Assembly: GCA_002049455.2 (NCBI GenBank)
Contig: KV918983.1
Coordinates: 62,001-126,000 of the forward strand
Length of the DNA stretch: 64,000 nt
Source of the DNA: Porphyra umbilicalis
Lineage: Eukaryota; Rhodophyta; Bangiophyceae; Bangiales; Bangiaceae
Direction: 5' to 3'
A program made the translations under genes and the position numbers. The notes under the pieces are model-generated. The model made no database searches, had not been told where the DNA came from, and worked only from the letters and a program-made list of their open reading frames with translations. This document shows, piece after piece, positions 21,963 through 31,555 of this stretch. Within the stretch, counting starts at the first letter, position 1. Each line of letters opens with the position of its first letter.

Positions 21963-23279
21963 CCGCCGCCCGTCGAACCGGCGGTGACCCCACCCGCGGC
22001 GTGCGTGGGCGCGTGACCGGCCGGCGGCGGTGTTTTCCCTTCTCCTTTTTTGCCCGCCGTGGACCCCCGTCGTGCCAGACGACGCGCGACGCGTGCGCTC
22101 CCCCGCCCGCGTCCGCCCCGCCCCGTTGCGAGCCGTGCGCGCGCCGGGCGGCGGGCATGGGGCTTCCTTGGTGGCTGGTCGCGCCCGCCACCGCACTGCG
22201 CTTTGCGGCCGCGTCGACCGCCGCTGCAGCGTCGGTCGCCAGCGGCGCGCTGACGGGCGGCGGCGGCAGCGGCGGCGGCGGCGGCGCGTCAACGTCTGCC
22301 GCCGGCGCCGCGGTGGCCGCCGCGCGGCGGCGGGTGACCCCCCCCCCGCGGGCGGTTGCGGCCACAACCGTGGCCGCCACGCCCGCCGCCGCCAGCCTTG
22401 CGGCCGCCGCGCAGCGGCGGGTGCGGTCGGGGGCAGCGGGAGCGGGGCGCTGGCGGCCGCCGCTGCGGGCGCCTGTCGTCTTGCCGGCGGCAGCCGGCGG
22501 CAGCGGCGGCGGCGGCGGCAACTCGGGAGGCGGTGGCGGTGACAACGGCGGCGGCGGTGGGGTGCGTGCGTGGCACCCCCCGACGGGGCCGGAAGAGGCC
22601 GTGCCGCGCCTGCCTTCACGCCGCAGCGACGAACGCGGCGGCGACGACGGCGTCGCCGGCGGGTGGCTGGGGGGGGGGGCGACGGCGGGTCGGCTGGTGG
22701 GATGGGCCGCCCGCTCGACGGGCGGGTGCTCCATCGTGGCCACCGTCGCCCGGCGGTCCGCGTCGTTTGGGCCGTCTCGGGTTGGCGGCGGCGGCGGCGG
22801 CGGCGGGGGGCGGAGCGGCGCCTGCGGGGGACTTTTCTGGGCGGCGGCCGCGCCGTCGAGTGCCGCTTGCGGTCGGCGAGTGTGGGCCCGCCGCCGGTGC
22901 GGGCGTGGGCAGCGGGCGCCCTTGGGGGGGAGGAGGAGGCCGAGCCGCCCTCTGGGGGGGGGGGGTGTCAACCCGCCGCGCGCGGGGCGGCGGGCCGCAG
23001 CCGGCGGCGGCGGTGGGGTCGGCGGTGGGGGCGCCGGCGACGGCTGGGGCCGCGCCTGCCGCCGCCGCGTCAGCGCCGCCGCCACCGCCCGCGGTCGCCA
23101 TCGACCCTGCGGGTACGCTCCCTGCGGGATCCGTTGCGGGCGCGCCCGTGCCCGTCGCCGCCGCCGCAGGCGTGGGGGCAGAGGTCGACGCTGCCGTGGC
23201 CCCCGTCGGCAGCGCGCCCGTCGACGCGGCGGCGGGCGCGGCGGCGGCGGCGGCGGGGGGCGTCGTGGACACGGTGGCC

Positions 23280-23349
<70 letters not shown>
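23280..23349 (+). repeat. (GCG)n microsatellite
   Basis: An uninterrupted GCG/GGC triplet run of about 70 bp. It produces long poly-Ala, poly-Gly or poly-Arg open frames on both strands that should not be annotated as proteins. Confidence 0.95.
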
Positions 23350-24822
23350 GGCCGCCGCCGCCACCGCCGTCGTTGGGCCACTGGCACGGAACCGCCGGTG
23401 GGTGGCGCGGGTGCCTGCCGACGCCCGTGCGCGCCGACGCGGTCGCCCTGGCGGTCGGGGTGCTCGGGCGTATTGGGAAGGAGGACGGCCTGCTGTCGCT
23501 TGAGGTATGGGGGGTGGTGGGCCGGCCTTGATGAACGGCAGGGGTGGAAAGGGGGGGTGGCGGGGGGGGTTGACGAGCAAGTGGGTTGTGGTTGCGACGT
23601 GCGGTGAACGTATCTTATTCAGTTTGGTCATTTTCAAGTTCCCAGGCCAGGGTGTTTTCGCGAACGCGCCTTCAGTCTAATTTTTTTCCGAGCTAGTGCA
23701 CGTTGCGGGAGTACTTGCGAAAAAGCGGGGTGCACGCGGAGAGATCTCGTACGGCTCGGGCGGACGTCGCCGTACGTTGAGTCCGACATGGTTAGAAGCG
23801 TCAACTTGCACACTATCCGTACATGTATTTTTGCACGATGGCCGTACGTTGGGCGTTTGTGAGGTCCAACCATGTAGAAAGAGGGTTTTTTTCTCGTTCA
23901 GATGGCTTGAAACGGGGGGTCTGTGCTTCAGACGAGCTGGAAACGAGGATGCGTGCTGCATATGACCGCGTCGGGTGAGGAATTGAAGACGTAATTGGTG
24001 AAACATGCCCCTGAGATGCTCTGGACGGTGTTTTTGTTCTTCAAAATTTTGAACGCGCAGGAGAGGGCCAAGATCGGGGACGGCCGAGAGTCGTGGAATG
24101 TGGTGTGACCGTGGCGCGCAGTGACTGAAGCGGGCAGTCGCGAGTGGCGTGACGCAGCTGCCCGCGTGGTTCTGTGCGCGGACCTGTGACGAGGAGAGGG
24201 CGGCGTCGTGCGTGTGGCCCGTGCGAGGGGGTGGTGGTGTCGCGGTGGCGGATCTGGCCGTGCGGGATGTCGCACAACTGACCGCGCGGTACGTCGTGGG
24301 GGGAGGAGAACGGACAGGGGGGTACGTTCGGGGGGCTGTGGAGGGGTTGAGGGGCCGTGGGGCTGGAGGGGGGGAGGGGTGAAGACGCCACTGGCTAGCC
24401 GGTGGCAGCCCCTACGGCGGCGGCGGCGGACCCTGCGCCCGCGCCCCCTGCTGCGATAGGCTTGCTACTGGCAACAAGCCTAGCCATCATGGACGAGGGG
24501 GCGGGAGTGGCGTGGCGTTTGCCCCAGGGGGCGGGTGGACTGCGCGGTAGCGGCGGCGGAGGCGGACGTGGGTGTGAGGCCGGTGGGCTGGGGGGGGTGA
24601 GGCTGTCGGCGAGCCTGCGTGGCCGGCGAGCCGTGCGTGGCTTGGGACTGTCGCAAGCACGGCGTCGCCTGGGTGGGGGGCCGGCGCGCTCCGGGGCGGA
24701 CGGCTCTGGCGCGCGCGCCTGCCCGTGGACGCCCGCAATGACATAAAAATAAAAACCAATGCAGTGCATGAAAAATATAACCACGTGCCAAGTGAAGCGC
24801 GACGCGGCATGCTTCAAGTCTA

Positions 24823-25058
24823 TGGCGCGTCGCCAAAGAATGATCGGATGCGAGCAAGTTCCACAGCAAGTTGCAGCATGCTGTGACCGTGCTGTGACTG
24901 TGCTTTGAAATAAAATTGCATGCTGAGGGCTCCTGGATGGCTCTGTGGGAGGCAAGGACGATCACAGCAATTTTAAATTCTGTGCTGTGAGCTGCTGTGA
25001 ACTGCTGTGACTTGCTGTGAGCGTTTCTCAGATCCGATCATTCTTTGGCGACGCGCCA
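24823..25058. mobile_element. 236-bp MITE, TA target duplication, CTGTGA repeats
   Basis: Perfect 27-bp terminal inverted repeats begin TGGCGCGTCGCCAAAGAATG and are flanked by TA at 24821-24822 and 25059-25060. Inside each end are several copies of GCTGTGA, more on the right side, likely subterminal binding sites. The two perfect arms imply recent activity. No coding sequence. A Tc1/mariner-type source is likely. Confidence 0.8.
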
Positions 25059-25111
25059 TAAATAATGCTCCAGAACTTACTCGTATAGATTGTCTTCGAT
25101 CACAGCACAAC

Positions 25112-25146
25112 TCCAGGCCAGGGTGTTTTCGCGTACGCGCTTTCAG
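25112..25146 (+). repeat. Shared element terminus at the edge of the secreted-protein block
   Basis: CTCCAGGCCAGGGTGTTTTC followed by GCGTACGCGCTTTCAG. The same terminus occurs at 21168-21199 and 23641-23675 (same strand) and inverted at 31574-31600 and 43249-43290. Here its outer end touches the first base of sequence shared with block 2 (TTCAACCAGACC). Confidence 0.7.
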
Positions 25147-25945
25147 TTCAACCAGACCACCACCACCGTTGGCGCATGGCCGAGGCGTGCCCCGGACCGC
25201 GCCTACCGCCACCGCGCGCGGCACCACGACCGCCACGCCGCCCGCCCGCCCCAGCCGCGAACCCGCCGCCGTCGCGCCGCCGACCCCGCCCGGGCGGCGC
25301 TCCCGCCCTCCCCGCATCGCCCTGCGCCACGCCCACCGGCCATGACGTGGCGGCGGCCCGCCACGGGCGCGGCCGCGGTGGGGGTCCCGCCGCCGCGGCG
25401 GTGGCGGCGGGCGGCGCCCCCCCCCCCAACTCCCCGCCCCGCCCACCGCCGCCGCCACCGCGCCGCTGCGCCGCCGCCCGGGGGCATCCGCGGGCCGGCG
25501 GCGGGTGGCGGGCCGCCCTCGTCCCCGCGGCGCCCCCCCCCCAATTTGGGCGCCCGCCCCGCCGCGGGCGTCGGTGGGGCGCGCGCGGGCGGTCGCCCCC
25601 ACGTCTGCCGCCCGCCGGCGGCAGACGTGGGAGCGCCCGCCCGCGCCCGCCAGTGGTGGCGCTCGTCGAAGGGGGCGGGCGGGTGGGGCGGCCGCGCGGG
25701 TGTGTGGGTGGGTGGGTGGGTGGGTGAGCGGCCGGCCGGCCGGGCCAGCGCGCGCGCGGGCGGGCGGGCGGGTCCGAGGCGACGGCGGGCCCCTTCAAGA
25801 GCGGCCGCTGGGGAGCGAGACGACCGACACTCCCAGCTCCCCATCACGCCACCACCACACCGTCGCAGCGACCTCCACCCGCCCTCTAAACCGTTTCCGC
25901 CTCCCCGCCGCCCGCCCGCCTACCCGCCCCTCTTCCTTCGCCGCC

Positions 25946-27205
25946 ATGGCCAAGACGCAGACCAAGGCGGGGGGTGCCGCCAAAGCCCTCCTCGCCACAG
26001 CCGTGGCGCTGCTCGCCGCCACCGCCGCCGACGCGCGCAGCGCGTGCGAGTACGTGCCCATCCACCGCATCCTCGCGTCGGCGGGGGGCGTGTACAATCT
26101 CGCCGACGGGCGGCAGCTCAAGGCGCGCAAGGTTAGCGTTGGCGGCTGCTCGACGATGCCCGCCCTGCCGACTGGCCTCGCCTACCCCGACACCAACTCC
26201 AACTACACGGTCATGTCGCATGAGAGCGACGCGTGCATCACGGGGACGGGGCGCGATGGGTCCACCCCGACATACGCGGGCTTCCAAGCCATCGTCATCG
26301 AGTCCAACGGCTTCAAGTTTTCGGCGGACCTCGTGCTCGAAGACATTGACGCGCAGCCCGTGGACGACCCGACGCAGGGGTGGCGGGAGACCATGTCGTC
26401 GTTGGCCATGGCCGACGGCGCGGTGGTGCGGCCGACCATGACGACCAAGCCGGGCTCGCTCGTCGCCGTGCAGCCGTTCCGGGTGCCCCGCGCTTCGCTT
26501 CAAGAGGTTGGCTTTCCGAGCAGCGACGACCTGCTCATCAGTGGCGCGGCGTATAGCTCGTGGACAGAGACGAAGAGTATGTTGGTGGGGTTGGCTCGAG
26601 GTAGTAGCGCCCTCAGCAGTGGCGACGGAAGTGGCCGCCGGTGTTGTGTGTGATGGGCGGTGCGCGCGGTGGTGGTCTCGACTCGTGCGGTTGACTAACT
26701 GGGCGCCCTTGCTTTTCGTGGCAACGCAACCCACTCGTTGCTCTTCCCCTGGGTTGTTGCTTGCTCCTTGATCTTGCGCACGGCAGACTGCCCCTTCATG
26801 AACGACCCGACGGGCCAGTGCAAAGCGTTTGTCTCGTACCCGGACCCCGTCGACCGCCTGCTCATCATCTACGCCATCACCCAAAAGTCGGCCAACGACC
26901 CCAACGCGGCGGCCTTCTTCTCCGAGGTGACCCTCGCGTGCGGCTGCCAGTGCGCGGAGAAGCCCGGCGCGTCGCAGATGACCGTCCCCGTCGAAGGCTC
27001 TGCGGGCACGTGCAAGAAGGTGCCGAGCAAGAGCCCGGCGTACAACTGCGACTTTATGGGCAAGTTTTGGTGCGAGACGGCCGAGACGACCCGGTGGGAG
27101 ATGACGGGCAGCCGCAGCGCGTGCGCGTCCGTGCCGAGCACCATCCAGGTGCCCGTGTCGTCGTACACGCCGACCTCCAAGTTTGGCAAGCTCCCGGAGC
27201 CGTAG
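25946..27205 (+). CDS. Secreted cysteine-rich protein, copy A, two exons
   Basis: Exon 1 is 25946-26576 and exon 2 is 26787-27205. The 210-bp intron has donor GTATGT and acceptor CTTGCGCACGGCAG; joining them restores the frame as ETKNCPFMND. The product is 349 residues. ATG 25946 lies in CCGCCATGG. Residues 1-30 form a signal peptide (basic start, hydrophobic LLATAVALLAATA, cleavage near ADA-RS). The mature part has 12 cysteines, three before the intron and nine in the second half, including the cluster ACGCQC, so it is probably disulfide-bonded and extracellular or in the secretory pathway. It holds a possible N-glycosylation site, NYTV. I do not recognise the family and see no catalytic motif. 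The copy at 54757 differs by one residue near the C terminus (Lys here, Gln there). A wall or extracellular matrix role is conceivable but unsupported. Confidence 0.75.
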
Positions 27206-27691
27206 GCGGCCGTGGCGACATGGTCCGTCGGCTGCGCCGGCCGGTCACCCGAGCTGTGTCCTTTTGTATAGATTCTTTTTTGTGTTGCCCATCATGTGCT
27301 CTATGTTGGAACCGTTTCTTTTTTGTTTAAACATGGGGGTACCCGCAAGGGCCCGCTCGCTCTTTGTTGCCGGCTTGCCCGGGACACTGGGCAGAGTTGA
27401 ATGTGGACGATGGCGCGCGTGGCCATCGCCTGTATACCCACACATTCAGTACAAAGGCGGAGCAAACGGTGCTCGCAATAGGAAGGGGAAGAGGAGACCG
27501 GGAGGGGACCAAGTCTTTCACACCCTCACCACGATGGGACGGGTGGGGCGGGCGCGGAGGAAGGGTGTACGGCCATGGAAGCTTCAAAGGTGTTTATGCT
27601 GCGAGTCCTATGCGCAACTCAACCACCGCCGCCAACACGGCCTCATGCCGCACCTGCCCTCCCCAGTGCGACACCCACCGCCCCGCAAAGC

Positions 27692-27865
27692 CTATGCCGA
27701 GCCCTTGGTGCCGGCCGCCACCTCGTCATCGTCGCCCTTGCCGCCACCGCCGCCGCCCGACGCCCCCTTTTCCCGCAGCCGCGCCACGTGCGCCATCAGC
27801 GACCGCACGTGCGGGTCGTCCCCGCACCCCATCTCGGTGACCGCCCCGTCGAGGCGTTCCAGGTA
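27692..27865 (-). pseudogene. 3' end of a ChaC-type gene, copy A, cut by a transposon
   Basis: The minus-strand frame encodes the last 57 or so residues of the gamma-glutamylcyclotransferase that is complete at 59425-60147 (DPHVRSLMAHVARL, then Gly-rich GKGDDDEVAAG). At 27865 it is interrupted by the pogo element. The next piece of the gene resumes at 31515 on the other side and stops after about 40 bp at 31555. The catalytic N-terminal part is absent, so this copy cannot make an enzyme. Confidence 0.85.
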
Positions 27866-30800
27866 CAGTCAATATCCGGTTATATGCGCTCCAGTTATAT
27901 GACCCCCTGTCATATAAGTGGGAGGATCGCGATCGACAATCTGCTCGGGCTCGATCGCGCGATTGACCGATTGTCCTTGCAGCACCCCGATTAAGAGGAA
28001 TTGAATTACCCAGATTAAGGGGGTACGACACGGTGCGCACATTGGGGGGCCCTCGCCGTCGTAGACCCCATCGTCGTGGACATACCGTCGTGGACCGCGC
28101 CGTCGTCGACGTTACCCTCGTTGACCCCGCTAGTGCCGTGTTGCCGCCGTAGTGCCCACTTTACACGACTGGACGCTAACCGTGAGTACTACAGCTACCT
28201 GTGTTGGGAGCTTCTTACGCAGTGCCTAGGTTGCAGTTTCTTTCCTACTTCTTGTCGTCGTTTTCTGTGCTTTCGTGTTTTGGCGAGTGGTGTGGCGAGT
28301 CTGGTCCGTCGATGCTGTCTTGTTGTGCTTTTGTAGCTTCTTTTCTGTATGTCTTTACCTATGGATTGGGATCTGCTTGCTTTCGTTTTTGAATTCGTCG
28401 TTTTGTGTGCTTGTGCTAGTTTGTGTGCTTCCGTCATGGTTATCCCTACTACAGCAAACCCCTATCAGGATAGCCCACAATGGCGGCGCTTAAGCGATGT
28501 GGCCGCTGCGGCTGCCGTGGCGGCGACGGAAGAGGCATACCCACGCCCCTCGCGCGAGACAGCCCAGGTCATCCAGATGGCTGCTCGCGCAGCTACAGCC
28601 GCAACGGCCACGGCGCTCGGCGGAGATCACGTACAGCTGTCGGATGTGCCGTGGCGGCCATCCACATCTCAAGGCACTGCAGCCGCAAGTACGCAAGGGT
28701 CTGGTGGTCCAGCCAACGACGTGGGCGCTCAAGGTCCAGCGGGGCGTCGCTGGAGCCACGGCGTGGCGCGCGGACGGGGCGGCGCGCGACGCGGACGGAA
28801 CCGTGCTGGCCGGGCCGGGAGTGTGGCCGGTGAGGCCATTAGACGGCCGGGGTCGGGCGAGGGGCGCAAACCCCGTACGTCCATCCCGCTAGGTGACAAA
28901 ATTGCCCTTACTGAGATCAAGGACGCTGGCCACTCGTGGGCACAGACCCTGGCCATGTTTTCACTCAACATTAGCCCGTCAGCCGCGCGGCACATCTACC
29001 GGAAGCGGAGCGAGTACAAGAGGCGAGCAGCGGCGTCGGAGGACTTGTCGGCGCCCCGCCTACGTCGGTCCTACTTTGAGTCGGTATCCCAGAGTTTGTG
29101 GGATTGGTACCGTACCCTACAACGGGTGGGGGGACGGCACCTACCGGTGTCAGGTGGCCTTTTAGAGGCCCGGGCACGGCGGATTGCGACCGACCTCGGC
29201 GTTACGAGATTCAAGGGTTCCCCACATTTTATCCAGAACTGGGCGGCACGGTACAAGCTGCACAACGTTGCCCTGTGGGGTCAAGGGGGGTCGGCTGACA
29301 TTGAAGCGGCGGCGGCAAGCATCTCCAAGATCCGTTCGCAACTTGAGGCGTACCCTGCGGAACAAATCTACAACATGGACAAAACAGGGCTTTTCTACCG
29401 GTGCATCCCCAACCGAGCGTATGTGGAGGCGGGCCAAAGGCGGCAAGCGCGGGGCACCAAAGCTATGAAAGCTAAAGATCGCATCACCCTTGTTTTGGCA
29501 TGCAATGCAACCGGAACCCACAAGATACCGGCAGCCATCATCGGTAAGGCCAAGTTGCCGCTGTGTTTCAAGCGTCCCCGTCAGCCGTGTCCTCTTCCGT
29601 ACTTCTCCCAACAGAGTGCGTGGATGGACGGCGTGATCTTCAAGTCCTGGTTTGAGACCGTCTTCCTGCCGGCTGTGCGAGCCCGCACGAGTCAACCAGT
29701 AGCCCTCATCTCCGACAATTGTGGGGCTCATGCGGAACTCAAGTGCGAGCAGGTCAAGTTCATCCCTCTACCGCCCAACTGCACGTCCGTCTACCAACCG
29801 TTGGACCTGGGTATTATTGCCTGTCTCAAAAGACGGTACAAGCGACGATTACTGGACCTTGTTGTAAGTGCTTTTGAGAACACCACAAGATTCCGCGCGG
29901 CGGTAGGGGCCACGTCGGCCGCGGAAGCGGGCACACCGGCCACACCTCTGGCCCAGTCGGCCACCACGCGGTCAACCACTGGTGTGCTCCCTGCGGCGGC
30001 GGCGGGGGCATCCGCCGCGCCGTCAGCAGAGAGCGCGACGGTGGGGCGCGTGGAGGGTGCGCCAACCGTCGCAGGCCCTGGAGGGGCGCCCATGGGGGTG
30101 GCGATCTCGGCGGCGACGGCGGGCCCGGCGGCGGGTCGGGCCGACACGGGGTCTGTAGCGGGCGGTGCGAGCGCCGGCGTGGGACAGTCCGCTGGCCCGG
30201 CATCGGGCCCGGTGCCGCGTGTAAGCTCTATGGCAATCGCGGTGACGGGCGCAATGGCAGCCGACATGAGTGCTGCCCGCCGGGCGTCGGCCACGGATGC
30301 GGGACCCCACTCGGGTGCCACGCCGGCAATGGATGGCGCTTTGGCAGGCGCCGCTGCGGTTGCGCCGCCTGTGGTGGTGTTTGGGAACGGCAGCGGCACA
30401 CCTGCGGCGGCCCCTGGCCCGGGGATCTGGGGCTCACCGTCGGACGGGCCTGCGGCCGCAGATCCTGGGCAGCCAATTCGTCGCCGTTCACGCGCTCGAG
30501 CCCCCCCCGTGGTGATCCGTGGTGTCCGGGACGGTGCCGCGGCGCACTTGCAAGATGCGTCGGAGATTGTGAAGGCCGAGTGGGAGGCGGTCGAGCCGGC
30601 CACTATCGCGCACTGCTGGGTCAAGTCTACTATTTTACCTAACGGGCTTGCCATGGATGTCACCGCCTTGCACGGCGAGTACCGTGCATCATCTCGATCG
30701 ATAGCCGAGGATGTCAGTTCGGTGGTGACTTTAATGGGGGGTTGTGGTTTTGGCGAGAGGGCCTTTTCGGGATCTCCGATGGCTGTGAGGGAGGAGGCGG

Positions 30801-31514
30801 TGGAGAAGTGGTTAGCTGCGGAAGATGACGAAGGAGTGCTGGCTGCCACGGCAGAACGGATGGTGTTTGACGAGGGAGACGGGGAGGATGCGTCGGAGGA
30901 CGACGTTGAGTGATTTTTTCTTGCGGCCTTTTCTTGACGTCGACACGGATGGACAGCATTCGACACCACTGTGCCAGTGTCTCGCTCGTTGCTATCGTGG
31001 CACACATGATAATGGGGATGAGGCTAGGGGGCGTGACGGAAGAGGGAGGTGGAGGAGTGGTTTTCTGTGGTGGCAGTGGCGGTTGTAGCGTCGAACCGGT
31101 CGCGACTACGGTTGCTTGGAAAAGAGGCGAGATAGCGCGGCGGATATGGCTTGGTCTTTGTTGAGGTTCTCCAGCTCCGGTGAGTACGACCGGCTTTCCC
31201 TGCACGAGTCTGTCTCGACCTTGTCGTGGTGCAGACCCCTTCTGGACATGAGAGAAGGCTCTGGCAATCTCGAGTCATGTCAATTCCGTAGTTTCTCACG
31301 TCGGCGACAGATCGACCTCTGCCTGACCGGGCTCAATCCTGCGATCGAGTACCCCCCCTGACATTGATCCATGCTCGGGCAGCACTGATCTGTCTCAGAA
31401 AGCGATCGACAGCACGTGAATTGAGGAAGCCCTGCCCGGTGCGACACGAGAATGCATCGCTGGAACCGGGGCTACATGTGTCCGTAGGGGTGTCATATAA
31501 GCGGATATTGACTG
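27866..31514 (+). mobile_element. Complete pogo/Tigger-like DNA transposon, 3649 bp
   Basis: The left terminus CAGTCAATATCCGGTTATAT and the inverted right terminus CAGTCAATATCCGCTTATAT differ at one of 20 positions. TA lies on both sides (27864-27865, 31515-31516), and the uninterrupted ChaC gene in block 2 reads GGTACTCC with a single TA, which confirms the insertion. Subterminal copies of TTATATGAC follow each end. One long transposase gene occupies 28349-30913. CAGTC-type ends and TA duplication are typical of the pogo branch of Tc1/mariner. The element may be autonomous. Confidence 0.93.
28349..30913 (+). CDS. pogo/Tigger-like transposase (CENP-B-type DNA binding, DDD catalytic core)
   Basis: An 854-residue frame from ATG 28349. 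Residues 170-310 hold a CENP-B/Tc5-type helix-turn-helix pair (GEGRKPRTSIPLGDKIAL; RRIATDLGV...FIQNWAARY). The catalytic core follows: Asp344 in YNMDKTG, Asp456 in LISDNCGAH and Asp486 in YQPLDLGII, with 29 residues between the last two. The C-terminal part is Ala/Pro-rich and ends with a pogo-type block (ATIAHCWVKSTILP) and an acidic tail. The enzyme would cut and paste elements with CAGTC ends into TA. The first 30 residues are hydrophobic (LLAFVFEFVVLCACASLCAS), unusual for a nuclear transposase, yet conserved in the diverged copy at 9723. No stop or frameshift breaks the frame. Confidence 0.92.
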   Translation: MSLPMDWDLLAFVFEFVVLCACASLCASVMVIPTTANPYQDSPQWRRLSDVAAAAAVAATEEAYPRPSRETAQVIQMAARAATAATATALGGDHVQLSDVPWRPSTSQGTAAASTQGSGGPANDVGAQGPAGRRWSHGVARGRGGARRGRNRAGRAGSVAGEAIRRPGSGEGRKPRTSIPLGDKIALTEIKDAGHSWAQTLAMFSLNISPSAARHIYRKRSEYKRRAAASEDLSAPRLRRSYFESVSQSLWDWYRTLQRVGGRHLPVSGGLLEARARRIATDLGVTRFKGSPHFIQNWAARYKLHNVALWGQGGSADIEAAAASISKIRSQLEAYPAEQIYNMDKTGLFYRCIPNRAYVEAGQRRQARGTKAMKAKDRITLVLACNATGTHKIPAAIIGKAKLPLCFKRPRQPCPLPYFSQQSAWMDGVIFKSWFETVFLPAVRARTSQPVALISDNCGAHAELKCEQVKFIPLPPNCTSVYQPLDLGIIACLKRRYKRRLLDLVVSAFENTTRFRAAVGATSAAEAGTPATPLAQSATTRSTTGVLPAAAAGASAAPSAESATVGRVEGAPTVAGPGGAPMGVAISAATAGPAAGRADTGSVAGGASAGVGQSAGPASGPVPRVSSMAIAVTGAMAADMSAARRASATDAGPHSGATPAMDGALAGAAAVAPPVVVFGNGSGTPAAAPGPGIWGSPSDGPAAADPGQPIRRRSRARAPPVVIRGVRDGAAAHLQDASEIVKAEWEAVEPATIAHCWVKSTILPNGLAMDVTALHGEYRASSRSIAEDVSSVVTLMGGCGFGERAFSGSPMAVREEAVEKWLAAEDDEGVLAATAERMVFDEGDGEDASEDDVE

Positions 31515-31555
31515 TACTCCACGTTTGGCCCCGACGGCCCCGACGCGCGGAGGAT

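Larger units (their letters stand above)
19843..25146. mobile_element. Cluster of nested elements absent from block 2
   Basis: Block 2 runs directly from CACAACGTTCAA to TTCAACCAGACC; block 1 has 5.3 kb in between. Recognisable parts are: terminus-like sequence TTCCCTGGACTTTAGTC at 19843, repeated near 21266; the word GTGCACGTTGCGGGAGTACTT near 19912 (variant), 21331 and 23697; the terminal word CCAGGGTGTTTTCGCGAACG at 21168, 23647 and 25116; and a 236-bp MITE at 24823. The interior (20150-21050 and 21700-23560) is extremely GC-rich with Ala/Gly/Pro/Arg-coding frames on both strands. No transposase motif was found, so the cluster looks non-autonomous. Confidence 0.6.
17486..31555 (+). repeat. 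Segmental duplication block 1 (YGGT, secreted protein, ChaC fragment)
   Basis: Same gene order and orientation as 49046-60530. Pieces shared with block 2 are 17486-19850, 25147-27865 and 31515-31555. They are interrupted here by an element cluster (about 19843-25146) and by a pogo element (27866-31514). The block ends inside the ChaC gene, just after GCGCGGAGGA at 31555. Confidence 0.9.

Noticed and set aside
21659-23503. Long Gly/Arg/Ala-rich open frames on both strands
   Set aside because: They arise from GGC/GCG triplet and 15-bp repeats. Frames are open on several registers at once and contain no domain.
25886-26884. 332-codon minus-strand frame over the secreted-protein gene
   Set aside because: Antisense shadow that ignores the intron; the plus-strand exons give a signal peptide and restore frame across a GT..AG intron.
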